Source of the DNA: JAOTYV01 sp041557595 | Lineage (GTDB): Bacteria > Pseudomonadota > Alphaproteobacteria > UBA8366 | Length of the DNA stretch: 13,323 nucleotides | Reading direction: 5' to 3' | NCBI GenBank assembly: GCA_041557595.1 | Contig: JBFFGE010000131.1 | Coordinates: 1-13,323, forward strand | Shown here: positions 6,713 through 13,323 of the stretch, in pieces | How the letters are laid out: every line of letters starts with the position of its first letter | Numbering within the stretch: position 1 is the stretch's first letter | Notes under the pieces: model-generated | The model's database searches: none | The model's input: only the letters and a program-made list of their open reading frames with translations | Told to the model about the DNA's origin: nothing | Position numbers and translations under genes: made by a program

Positions 6713-7654
6713 TTAGACGGGCCGGATCGGCTCGCCTTCGATGGCGGTCGATTTCCGGCCGTCGACGCCGACCGGCACGTCGCCCATCAGGGTCGTGCGG
6801 TGGATTTCCCGCGGGAATTGCGAATTGATGATGTCCTTCGGTCCCAGATGCGTCGTCGAGCGGTTGTCCCACATCGCGATGCTGCCGTCCTCCCATTTGA
6901 AGCGGACGGTGAATTCCGGCCGCGCCGCGTGCGTCTTCAACATGGCCAGCAGGGCTGCGCTTTCCGTCGGCGTCAATCCGACGATCGATTGCAGGAAGGA
7001 CGGGCTGACATAGAGCACGCGCTCGCCGGTTTCCGGATGGACCCGGACCAGCGGATGTTCGCTGACGATCCGGTTCCTGTTGACCTGGTCCTGGTATTCT
7101 TTCCGCGTGTTGGTGCCGGCATTGGCGGCATACAGGTGGATGCCCCGAAGCCCGTCGATAAAGCTGCGCAAGGTGGGCGAGAGCGCCTGGTAGGCGGCGG
7201 CCATGTCCGCCCATTGAGTGTCGCCGCCATAGGGCGGCATCACATCGCCGCGCAGGATCGACACGGCAGGCGGGTTGATCGCGGGCGTCACGTCGGTGTG
7301 CCAGCCGAACCAGGGGGTGTACAGGAAATCGCCCGCATAGCGCTTGTTCGTGCGGTCGCGGTCGACCGTGTAGATTTCCGGGAACTCGGCCTCGGTGCCG
7401 CCATAGACCGCGTGCGCCGGCGTACAGTCGCCGAACTGGCGGCTGAAGGCGACGTGCTGCGCGTGGTCGAGATGCTGATCGCGGAAGAACACCACTTTCC
7501 ACTTGAGAAAGGCTGCCCAGATCTCCTTCACCTGGGCCTCGGAAAGCGGCCGGGTCAAATCGACGCCGCCGATTTCGGCGCCGATGGTCAGCGCGAGCGG
7601 CGTGATCTCGATAGTTTGCGGGGTGGCGTCGGGTTCGACCAGTTCAACGGACAT
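6713..7654 (-). CDS. TauD/TfdA-family Fe(II)/2-oxoglutarate dioxygenase
   Basis: This 313-residue non-haem iron dioxygenase couples 2-oxoglutarate decarboxylation to hydroxylation of a small substrate such as a sulfonate, aryloxy-acid or similar carboxylate. The iron triad is present: His119 and Asp121 in WHTD, and His269 in NRSTTHLGP. Arg286 in HRTTLMGD is placed to bind the 2-oxoglutarate carboxylate. VVFFRDQHL (54-62) and the GGDTQWADM segment (143-151) are standard family marks. The start at 7654 (MSVELVEP) has AGGAG eight bases upstream and is preferred to an in-frame ATG eleven codons earlier. The gene lies 42 bases after the MmgE/PrpD gene on the same strand and is probably in one operon with it. 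Confidence 0.93.
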   Translation of the reverse strand: MSVELVEPDATPQTIEITPLALTIGAEIGGVDLTRPLSEAQVKEIWAAFLKWKVVFFRDQHLDHAQHVAFSRQFGDCTPAHAVYGGTEAEFPEIYTVDRDRTNKRYAGDFLYTPWFGWHTDVTPAINPPAVSILRGDVMPPYGGDTQWADMAAAYQALSPTLRSFIDGLRGIHLYAANAGTNTRKEYQDQVNRNRIVSEHPLVRVHPETGERVLYVSPSFLQSIVGLTPTESAALLAMLKTHAARPEFTVRFKWEDGSIAMWDNRSTTHLGPKDIINSQFPREIHRTTLMGDVPVGVDGRKSTAIEGEPIRPV

Positions 7655-7696
7655 CGCTCGTTCTCCTGCTGCGGAAACTGCCTTCACGGGGGAATG

Positions 7697-9091
7697 CTAA
7701 CCGGGAATCACCGTCAGGTCGATCAGCGCGCGCGCCGCCGCGTCCAGGTCTTCCAGCTCGGCGCAGGCGCCGATCAGATCCTCGTATTGCGCGGGCGGAA
7801 TGGGCAGGCCCGGGATGATTTCGCGGATGCGGCCGACTTCGTGATCAAAATCCCAGATAAATTCGCGGCCCGTCCCCGCCTTGGTGACGCTGGTGCCGTC
7901 CTTGAGGTGGATCGTCACCTTGGGGCCGAACAGCGGATGGCGGTGCGACGGGGTGAGCGTCACCCGGTTCATCAGTTCGAGCACTTCGGGCGGGTCGGCC
8001 TCGCCGATGCCGCGATCGGTGTCCTTTAGCAACGGGAAGCCTCGCTTCACCACGCCCCAGGCGGCGTAGTAGTGCGAGCTGCCCACGCCGGGCTCGCGGC
8101 CGCGCGACGGGAAGGCCGGGCTCGGGTATTCGGTTTCCAGCCAGTTGACCACCGTTTCCACCCGGTCGACAGTCGCCGGGTCGATATCGTGTTCCGCGCA
8201 CAGCGCCGCGGTCACATCGACATGGGCGATGTTGTACCCGGCCGTCGTGTAGATGCGGTAGAGCGTCTCGAGGAACATCCAATCCTTGCCCAGGCCCGCG
8301 GCGATCTTGTCGAGGCTGGCCGAATTGTCGGCGGTGAAGCTGTAGGTCAGCTTGCCCGCATTGTTGCCGGTGTAGGCATGGTAGAAACCGGCGTCGCCTT
8401 CCAGCACGGTTTCGCCGCCCGGCGCGCCATGACGCGCCATGGCCACCGCCAGCAGGGCGTTGCGCACCGCGCCGCCTTCGCGCAGCGAGCGTCCGCCGCT
8501 TCTGCCGCCCTCGAGGTTGCCGCTGGCCAGGTTGACGCATTGCGCGATGGCGCCGTGGATCTGCTCGGCGTCGAGCTTCATGATCTTCGCCGCCGCCACC
8601 GCCGCGCCGAAGATGCCGAAGACGGGGCCGGAGTGGAAACCCCGCGCCATGACGGTCGGGATGAAGTCCGCCGCCATGCGTTCCATCACTTCGTATCCGG
8701 CGACCAGGCCGGTGATGTAGTCGCGGCCCGAGGCGTCTTCGCCTTCGGAAGCCACCAGCGCCGCTGGAATGATCGCGCAGCCGGGATGGGTGAGCATGCG
8801 GAAGGTATCCCACTTGCCGCCGGCGAACATCGTTTCCGCATTCACCAGCGCCGCGCCGGCGCGCGTCAGCCGGGCGCCGTCGACCAGCACGGTCGCCGCC
8901 CCGCCGCCGCCTTCTTCCTCTTCCTGCATCATCAGCAACGCTTGCCGGACTTCCGGCTTGTCATGGCCCAGCAGGGCGGAGGAAAGGCCGTGCAACGTCA
9001 ATCCCTTGGCCCGGTCCACCACCTCGGCGGGCAAGTCCTCGAAGGAGAGTCCGGCCACCCATGCGGCCAATTTGCGACTGAGCGATGCCAT
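7697..9091 (-). CDS. MmgE/PrpD family protein
   Basis: This 464-residue protein belongs to the family of 2-methylcitrate dehydratase (PrpD), cis-aconitate decarboxylase and iminodisuccinate epimerase, which act on small di- and tricarboxylates. The length is normal. Family marks include GLTLHGLSSALLG near the N-terminus, the long helical segment with GRDYITGLVAGYEVMERM, GFHSGPVFGIFGAAVAAAKIMKLD, and a C-terminal lid domain with the RVTLTPSHRHPLFGPKVTIHLKDG strand pair. The start at 9091 (MASLSRKLAAW) gives the usual N-terminus. An ATG 38 codons upstream adds an atypical tail. No prpB or prpC lies near, so a methylcitrate role is not supported. With the downstream dioxygenase it likely handles a carboxylic acid that cannot be named from sequence. 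Confidence 0.92.
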   Translation of the reverse strand: MASLSRKLAAWVAGLSFEDLPAEVVDRAKGLTLHGLSSALLGHDKPEVRQALLMMQEEEEGGGGAATVLVDGARLTRAGAALVNAETMFAGGKWDTFRMLTHPGCAIIPAALVASEGEDASGRDYITGLVAGYEVMERMAADFIPTVMARGFHSGPVFGIFGAAVAAAKIMKLDAEQIHGAIAQCVNLASGNLEGGRSGGRSLREGGAVRNALLAVAMARHGAPGGETVLEGDAGFYHAYTGNNAGKLTYSFTADNSASLDKIAAGLGKDWMFLETLYRIYTTAGYNIAHVDVTAALCAEHDIDPATVDRVETVVNWLETEYPSPAFPSRGREPGVGSSHYYAAWGVVKRGFPLLKDTDRGIGEADPPEVLELMNRVTLTPSHRHPLFGPKVTIHLKDGTSVTKAGTGREFIWDFDHEVGRIREIIPGLPIPPAQYEDLIGACAELEDLDAAARALIDLTVIPG

Positions 9092-9245
9092 GGAGGGTCC
9101 TCTAAAGTTTGTTGAACTGTCGGGCGCACCGCGCATGATGGCGGCTAGAACAATCGTCCAAGACGCGGGCGAATTTGTAAAGCCGCCCGGACGGCGATTG
9201 CGCATTGAGCCGTCGCCGCGAAGTGATGGTTTTGGAGGTAAAACG

Positions 9246-10112
9246 ATGACCCGAGCACTCTCGATTGCCTGTTTTCTGGGCAGCCTGTTTTTGTTCGCGA
9301 CGGTAGGCCGCGCCGATCAGTTCCGGCTGGAATTCGTGACCGCCAGCACGGCGGCGCTTTCCAACCCCCATGACATCAAACTGTCGCCGGACGGGGCACG
9401 CCTGTTCGTTTCCGATGTGGGCAACAACCGCGTGGCCATTCTCGATGCGGAAAGTTTGAAGCTGCTGGGCCATTTTGGCTCGGACCATCAGAGCGGCACC
9501 CATGATGTGGATTTCGACCCGCAGGGCCGCCTCTATGTCGCCGACACGCATAACGGGCGGGTGACGATTTATGAAATGTCGGGACTTACGGGGAAACTCG
9601 TCGGAGAACTCTCGGCGAAGATCCGGGGGCCGGAGGGCGTTCTGGTGCACCCCAATGGCCGGATCTATGTCGGGGCCGCCTGGTCGGGCAATCTGGTGGT
9701 GTATGACCAGGGCAAGGTCGTCAACGAAATGACGGGCCTGTCGTCGCCGCACGATGTGGAGCTCGCGCCGAACGGCGACATCTGGCTCGCCGATGCGGGC
9801 AACGACCGGATGGTGTTGCTCACGCCCGATCTGAAAATAAAAAAAGTCCTGCAGGGCGCGCCCTACAATTTCAGCGGACCCCGCTATCAGGACACCATGC
9901 CGGACGGCACATTGATCGTGGCCGACAAGAACACGCATTCGGTCAAGATCATCGGCCCCGACGGGACATTGATTCAGGTACTGGGCGGCGGGCCGGGGAA
10001 GGGGCCGGGAAAATTCCGCACCCCGGAAGGCGTCGAGCTCAAGGGCCAGACGCTCTATATCTCGGATTCGGGCAACGACCGGATCGTGAAGTATCGGATT
10101 ACGAAGCGTTAG
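9246..10112 (+). CDS. Secreted NHL-repeat beta-propeller protein
   Basis: This 288-residue protein has a clear Sec signal peptide: Arg3 followed by a hydrophobic run (about 5-20), with likely cleavage after GRA at residue 23. The rest is made of NHL-type blades of about 40 residues, each with a pattern like SPDGARLFVSDVGNNRVAILD or PQGRLYVADTHNGRVTIYE, which predicts a periplasmic six-bladed beta-propeller. It lacks the lyase residues seen in the neighbour at 10279-11241, so it is more likely a binding or scaffold protein than an enzyme. The start at 9246 has TGGAGGT upstream and directly begins the signal peptide. The gene is divergent from the MmgE/PrpD gene (154 bases apart) and convergent with the lyase-like gene. 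The ligand is unknown. Confidence 0.88.
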   Translation: MTRALSIACFLGSLFLFATVGRADQFRLEFVTASTAALSNPHDIKLSPDGARLFVSDVGNNRVAILDAESLKLLGHFGSDHQSGTHDVDFDPQGRLYVADTHNGRVTIYEMSGLTGKLVGELSAKIRGPEGVLVHPNGRIYVGAAWSGNLVVYDQGKVVNEMTGLSSPHDVELAPNGDIWLADAGNDRMVLLTPDLKIKKVLQGAPYNFSGPRYQDTMPDGTLIVADKNTHSVKIIGPDGTLIQVLGGGPGKGPGKFRTPEGVELKGQTLYISDSGNDRIVKYRITKR

Positions 10113-10148
10113 GGGATTCGGGTTTAACGGTTGCTCTTTTCTGATTTC

Positions 10149-10230
10149 GTCATTCCCGCGAAAGCGGGAATCCAGATAAATCGACACCTCCTGGATTCCG
10201 GATCGGCGCTTCGCGCCGTCCGGAATGACA
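10149..10230 (+). repeat. Double-hairpin intergenic repeat, copy 2
   Basis: The element lies between two convergent genes. ATTCCCGC (10152-10159) pairs with GCGGGAAT (10164-10171) around a GAAA tetraloop. ATTCCGGA (10195-10202) pairs with TCCGGAAT (10219-10226), with GGCGC/GCGCC inside. GGAATCCAG and CTGGATTCC can also pair, joining the hairpins. The architecture equals that of 1805-1896. It may serve as a two-way transcription barrier, although no T-run follows either stem. Confidence 0.8.
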
Positions 10231-10278
10231 CGCATTGGGTTTCGAGGGTTCCGCCCCGCGACACCGCCGAGATGTGCC

Positions 10279-11241
10279 TCACGCCACCTTTTCCAGTTTC
10301 TGCAGCGACCGCAGCGGCCGGGGCATCGGCACGTCGCCGAAGCTGGACGGCCAGTTGGTGTAGGACACCTCGCCTACATAGATATCGCCCTTCGAATCGA
10401 TCGCCAGACCGTGCGGGGCGAGGAACTTGCCGACCTCCAACCCGGGGCCGTCTTCGCCACCGAGCCGTGCGAGCAACTCTCCCTTCGCACTGACCACGCT
10501 GAGCCGCGGCCCGATATTGGGCGCCTTGCGATTGACCGCCATGCCGGGGCCGAGTTCGCCGACGAAACAATGCGGGCACTTGCCGCGCGGCATGTACAGT
10601 CCGCAGGGCCGGTGCAGCATGTTCCATTGCGTCTCATATTTTCCGTCGCCGTCGAAGATCTGTACCCGGTGGTTTTCCCGGTCGGCGACGTAGACCCAGC
10701 CCTCGTCGTCGGTGACGATGTTATGAACGATATTGAATTCGCCGGGTCCGGTGCCGGATTCGCCCCAGCTCTTCAGCAGTTTTCCGTCGGGTGAATATTT
10801 GTGGACGCAGGCATTGCCGTAGCCGTCGGAGACGTAGATGTGGTTGTCCGGCGACAGCGCGGTGTGGGTGCAGCGGTGAAACGGGTCGCCGCTCATATAG
10901 GGCGCGGGCTCGCCGGGCACGCCGATTTCCAGAAGGACTTTGCCCTCCGGCGTGCATTTGCGGACGGTGTGATCGCCGTCGTCGGTGCAGTAGAGCGAAT
11001 CGTCCGGGCCGATATGCAGCCCATGGGCGCGCGGGAACATGCCTTCGCCCCAGGAACGCAGGAAATTGCCGTCGAGATCGAACACCATCATCGGGTGTTC
11101 GCCGCGATTGAACACGTAGACCTGGTCCTTGCTGTCGACGCCGACCGCGGCGACATCCATGAATTCCCAGCCCTCGGGCGGCTTCGCCCAATTTTCGACC
11201 ACCCGGTAGCGAAACTCACCGCTGCCCAAAATCACCGACAT
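10279..11241 (-). CDS. Peptidyl-alpha-hydroxyglycine amidating-lyase-like NHL propeller
   Basis: This 320-residue six-bladed beta-propeller resembles the lyase half (PAL) of animal peptide-amidating monooxygenase. The residues known for the PAL active site have clear counterparts: Arg46 in FNRGEH, zinc-ligand candidates His73 (RAHGL), His173 (FNIVHNI) and His277 (APHGL), Tyr141 in VSDGYGN, and Arg188 in ADREN. There is no signal peptide, so the protein is probably cytosolic, unlike animal PAL. No PHM-like monooxygenase is next to it, so true peptide amidation is unlikely. Dealkylation of a hydroxylated small amide or another zinc-dependent reaction is possible. A Cys pair in GKCPHCF (220-226) is an extra feature. 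The start at 11241 has GGGAGG upstream. The gene is divergent from the alpha-hydroxy-acid dehydrogenase. Confidence 0.85.
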   Translation of the reverse strand: MSVILGSGEFRYRVVENWAKPPEGWEFMDVAAVGVDSKDQVYVFNRGEHPMMVFDLDGNFLRSWGEGMFPRAHGLHIGPDDSLYCTDDGDHTVRKCTPEGKVLLEIGVPGEPAPYMSGDPFHRCTHTALSPDNHIYVSDGYGNACVHKYSPDGKLLKSWGESGTGPGEFNIVHNIVTDDEGWVYVADRENHRVQIFDGDGKYETQWNMLHRPCGLYMPRGKCPHCFVGELGPGMAVNRKAPNIGPRLSVVSAKGELLARLGGEDGPGLEVGKFLAPHGLAIDSKGDIYVGEVSYTNWPSSFGDVPMPRPLRSLQKLEKVA

Positions 11242-11397
11242 TTTTGCGCCCTCCCGCTTGCAGTCTTCGCGCTATTCTCCAACAATCGGTCGGTCCGCGC
11301 AAAGTTCCGAGCTGATTCCCTTACTCAACAGAACGCATTGCAAGCCTGTGTGCACCATCCGGCGCGGCGGCATACGCAAGAACGACCGAGGTTAGGC

Positions 11398-12573
11398 ATG
11401 GATATCGAGAACGCGATCAATTTCGAGGATCTGCGCAAGCTGGCCAAGAAGCGCCTGCCGAAGGTGGTCTACGATTTCATCGAAGGCGGCGCCGATGACG
11501 AGGACGGGCTGGTGCGCAACGAAGATGCCTTCCGCATGCGCCCGCTGGTGCCGCGGTACCTTGTCGATATCTCGACCCGCGACCAGAGCGCCCAATTGTT
11601 CGGCCGGACATACTCCAGCCCCTTCGGAATCGCGCCGACGGGCGGCATCGGCAATTACCGGCGCGGCGGCGACATCATGCTGGCCAAGGCGGCACGCGAC
11701 GCCAACATCCCGTTCATCATGTCGGGGGCGGCCACCGCGTCGATGGAGGAGCTGGCCGAGGTCGCACCGGAGCATGGCTGGTACCAGCTCTATGCCGCGA
11801 AGGATGCGTCGATTTCCGAAGACCAGGTCCGCCGTGCGGCCGATCTGGGGCTGTCGACATTGGTGATCACGGTCGACGTGCCGGTCGGCTCCAATCGGGA
11901 ACGAAACAAGCGGAACGGGTTTGGGCGGCCGCTCAAACTGTCGCTGGCCTCGAAGCTCGATGCGCTGCGGCGGCCCTACTGGTTCAAGGATTATCTGCGC
12001 CACGGCATCGCCCGGTTGCCGAATTGGGAGGCCTATACCGACCCGGGTGTGAATGCGGATGATTTGGGCACGTTCGTGTCGTCGCAAATTCATGCGACGC
12101 TGACCTGGAGCGATATCGAGAAGTTTCGCAAGCTGTGGCCGCGCAATCTGGTGCTCAAGGGCATCATGCGGCCGGACGATGCGTTGCGCGCCGCGGAAGT
12201 CGGCGTCGACGGGCTGATGGTCTCGAACCACGGCGCGCGGCAACTCGATCGCGCGCCGTCGCCGCTCGATGTTCTGCCGTCGATCGATGCGGCGGTGGGC
12301 GGCCGCATGACGCTGATGCTGGATGGCGGGGTGCGGCGCGGCTCCGACGTTCTGATCGCGCTGTGCCTGGGCGCAAAGTTCGTTTTTCTCGGCCGCCCGA
12401 CATTGTATGGCGCGATCGCCGGCGGTGTGGCCGGTGCCTCCAAGGCGGCGGCGATCCTGCGCCAGGAAATCGATACGGTGATGGCCCAGATCGGCGTTCC
12501 GAGCCTGGATCATCTCGGCCCCGATTTCGTGCTTTGGGACGAGGACGAATTGCGGCGCAATCGGCGCGCCTAG
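11398..12573 (+). CDS. FMN-dependent alpha-hydroxy-acid dehydrogenase (LldD/MdlB type)
   Basis: This 391-residue flavoprotein oxidises an L-2-hydroxy acid (lactate, mandelate, glycolate or similar) to the 2-keto acid. Residues known from spinach glycolate oxidase are matched: Tyr25, Tyr132, Asp160, Lys254, and the catalytic His278 with Arg281 in SNHGARQLD. The FMN-phosphate site is seen in DGGVRRGSD (309-317) and FLGRP. The segment between about residues 178 and 235 is some 20 residues longer than in the soluble plant enzyme. This fits the membrane-attached LldD/mandelate dehydrogenase branch, which passes electrons to quinone. The start at 11398 gives the usual N-terminus. A GAGG lies upstream at a slightly long spacing. 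The stop codon overlaps the start of the dispersed repeat copy B. Confidence 0.93.
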   Translation: MDIENAINFEDLRKLAKKRLPKVVYDFIEGGADDEDGLVRNEDAFRMRPLVPRYLVDISTRDQSAQLFGRTYSSPFGIAPTGGIGNYRRGGDIMLAKAARDANIPFIMSGAATASMEELAEVAPEHGWYQLYAAKDASISEDQVRRAADLGLSTLVITVDVPVGSNRERNKRNGFGRPLKLSLASKLDALRRPYWFKDYLRHGIARLPNWEAYTDPGVNADDLGTFVSSQIHATLTWSDIEKFRKLWPRNLVLKGIMRPDDALRAAEVGVDGLMVSNHGARQLDRAPSPLDVLPSIDAAVGGRMTLMLDGGVRRGSDVLIALCLGAKFVFLGRPTLYGAIAGGVAGASKAAAILRQEIDTVMAQIGVPSLDHLGPDFVLWDEDELRRNRRA

Positions 12574-12672
12574 ACCATTTCTTGTTTCAATTGCCTCATA
12601 TGAAATGGTCTATCTCTTGGTTTTTACGCAAATCCGTCGTCGCGAACCGTTTCGGTTCGCTCGGGATTTGCT
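12572..12672 (+). repeat. ~100-bp dispersed repeat, copy B
   Basis: The repeat begins within the TAG stop codon of the preceding gene. It holds AGACCATTTC (12572-12581) pairing perfectly with GAAATGGTCT (12602-12611), and GCGAACCG (12642-12649) pairing with CGGTTCGC (12653-12660) across a TTT loop. The reverse complement of 2663-2761 aligns with it over its full length at roughly 85% identity. Copy A keeps the 8-bp stem unchanged. Confidence 0.85.
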
Positions 12673-12822
12673 CTAGCAGGCTGCTCAAAATCGTCTCGTC
12701 CGCAGCCGCACCCTTCGACAAGCTTAGGGTGAGGCTGAGTGATTCCAACAGGTTGGCCTCATCCTAAGCTTGACGAAGGATGCGGCCAATCCCGCTGGGC
12801 ATGTTTTTGAGCAGCCTGCTAG
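12673..12822 (+). repeat. 150-bp nested palindrome, MITE-like
   Basis: The ends are perfect 18-bp inverted repeats: CTAGCAGGCTGCTCAAAA at 12673-12690 and its reverse complement at 12805-12822. Inside lies a second inverted repeat of 31 bases (12705-12735 with 12756-12786, three mismatches) around a 20-base centre. The whole can fold into one long interrupted stem. It has no coding capacity, so if it is mobile it would need a transposase supplied elsewhere. It sits right at the end of the dispersed repeat copy B. The inner arm resembles short palindromic repeats common in Alphaproteobacteria, so it may also be a composite of two repeats. Confidence 0.75.
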
Positions 12823-12949
12823 CCCCAACCGTCCCGGCGAGTTTGTCTCGCCCGTCGCGGGAATTCGTGATTAGACAGAAATTGGAAAACTACCCTACCA
12901 TTGGCGGCAGTCTTTCGTGCGGCCGGCAACGTCTTCGGTGGAGTTGATA
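12823..12949 (+). other. Leader region before the CDGSH gene
   Basis: This is the remainder of the 376-base non-coding stretch between 12574 and 12949. It holds a small hairpin, GGCGAG (12836-12841) with CTCGCC (12847-12852), and a relatively AT-rich stretch at about 12868-12902 where a promoter for the next gene could lie. No clear promoter boxes, operator or small gene could be assigned. GGAG at 12940-12943, six bases before the ATG, is the ribosome binding site. Confidence 0.4.
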
Positions 12950-13323
12950 ATGACGAAAGAAGGTGCCGGACAAAATCCGGTAATCGAATGCGCCGACGGC
13001 GGCCCGTACCTCGTGAAGGGTCCGGTCATGTTGAAGGACGCCGACGGTGCGCCGATAGACACCAAGAAAGTAACCGCTCTTTGCCGCTGCGGCGGCTCGA
13101 AAAACAAGCCGTTCTGCGACGGTACCCATGCGGAAATCGGATTCAGCGGAGCGAAATCGCCGGAGCGCGGGCCCGACCGCCTGGAAACCTATGTGGGCAA
13201 GGACATCGCATACCAACTTTGGAAATTGGGCCTGCTGGAACATGATTTTTCCTATCGGCCTTTCTTCACCTATGGCGACGGGGCGACAGTCTGGACGACG
13301 ACCTCTGAGACCACGGAGGGCAA
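12950..13323 (+). CDS. CDGSH iron-sulfur domain protein, C-terminus cut by window edge
   Basis: This open frame of 124 codons has no stop before the window end. Residues 45-60 form the CDGSH signature CRCGGSKNKPFCDGTH, in which Cys45, Cys47, Cys56 and His60 would bind a [2Fe-2S] cluster by three Cys and one His. The surrounding PYLVKGPVMLKDADG, LCRCG, GFSGAKSPE and LETYVGKDI are typical of bacterial CDGSH proteins, which are cytosolic and linked to iron or redox balance. After about residue 86 the sequence no longer resembles the usual tail, although the frame stays open. It could be a different C-terminal domain or a frameshift. The start at 12950 has a GGAG site at six bases. Confidence 0.85.
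   Translation, partial: MTKEGAGQNPVIECADGGPYLVKGPVMLKDADGAPIDTKKVTALCRCGGSKNKPFCDGTHAEIGFSGAKSPERGPDRLETYVGKDIAYQLWKLGLLEHDFSYRPFFTYGDGATVWTTTSETTEG

Noticed and set aside
6248..8029. Plus-strand open frame of 593 codons
   Set aside because: It spans out-of-frame AA_synth sequence and antisense TauD and MmgE/PrpD sequence, all of which have strong family motifs in the chosen frames.
2663..12822. Composite transposon or genomic island bounded by the inverted repeats
   Set aside because: No transposase, integrase or target duplication is visible, and the enclosed genes share the composition of their surroundings.

Overview
The window is GC-rich, densely coded and looks like chromosome from an alphaproteobacterium. 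The order or genus cannot be fixed from the sequence. The grounds are codon bias, the mix of small catabolic and redox enzymes, and intergenic hairpin repeats of a type common in that class. There is no rRNA, tRNA, CRISPR array, transposase or phage gene.

Layout. A D-2-hydroxyacid dehydrogenase runs off the left edge (1-926, minus). Divergent from it are two tandem 216-residue peroxiredoxin-like genes (1096-1746 and 2012-2662, plus). Each is interrupted in frame by a TGA exactly where the family carries its first active-site cysteine. Each TGA is followed by the same hairpin, so both are best read as selenocysteine proteins of the UxxC type. Next come an SDR dehydrogenase and a HisD-family dehydrogenase (2774-4850, minus, two-gene unit), then an alpha/beta hydrolase with an AA_synth-family protein (5006-6701, plus). 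After these lie a TauD-type dioxygenase with an MmgE/PrpD protein (6713-9091, minus), a secreted NHL beta-propeller (9246-10112, plus) and an amidating-lyase-like propeller (10279-11241, minus). The right part holds an FMN-dependent alpha-hydroxy-acid dehydrogenase (11398-12573, plus) and a CDGSH iron-sulfur protein cut by the right edge (12950-13323, plus).

Non-coding structure is rich. A roughly 100-bp repeat occurs twice in opposite orientation, directly after the stop codons at 2662 and 12573. Two double-hairpin repeats (1805-1896 and 10149-10230) share a fold but differ by compensatory base changes. A 150-bp nested palindrome with 18-bp perfect inverted ends lies at 12673-12822.

The genes form short divergent or convergent units, not one pathway. 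The common theme is oxidation of small hydroxy-acids and polyols, plus thiol/selenol and Fe-S redox chemistry. The most notable item is the tandem pair of selenoprotein genes, which implies that the host has SelA, SelB, SelC and SelD elsewhere.
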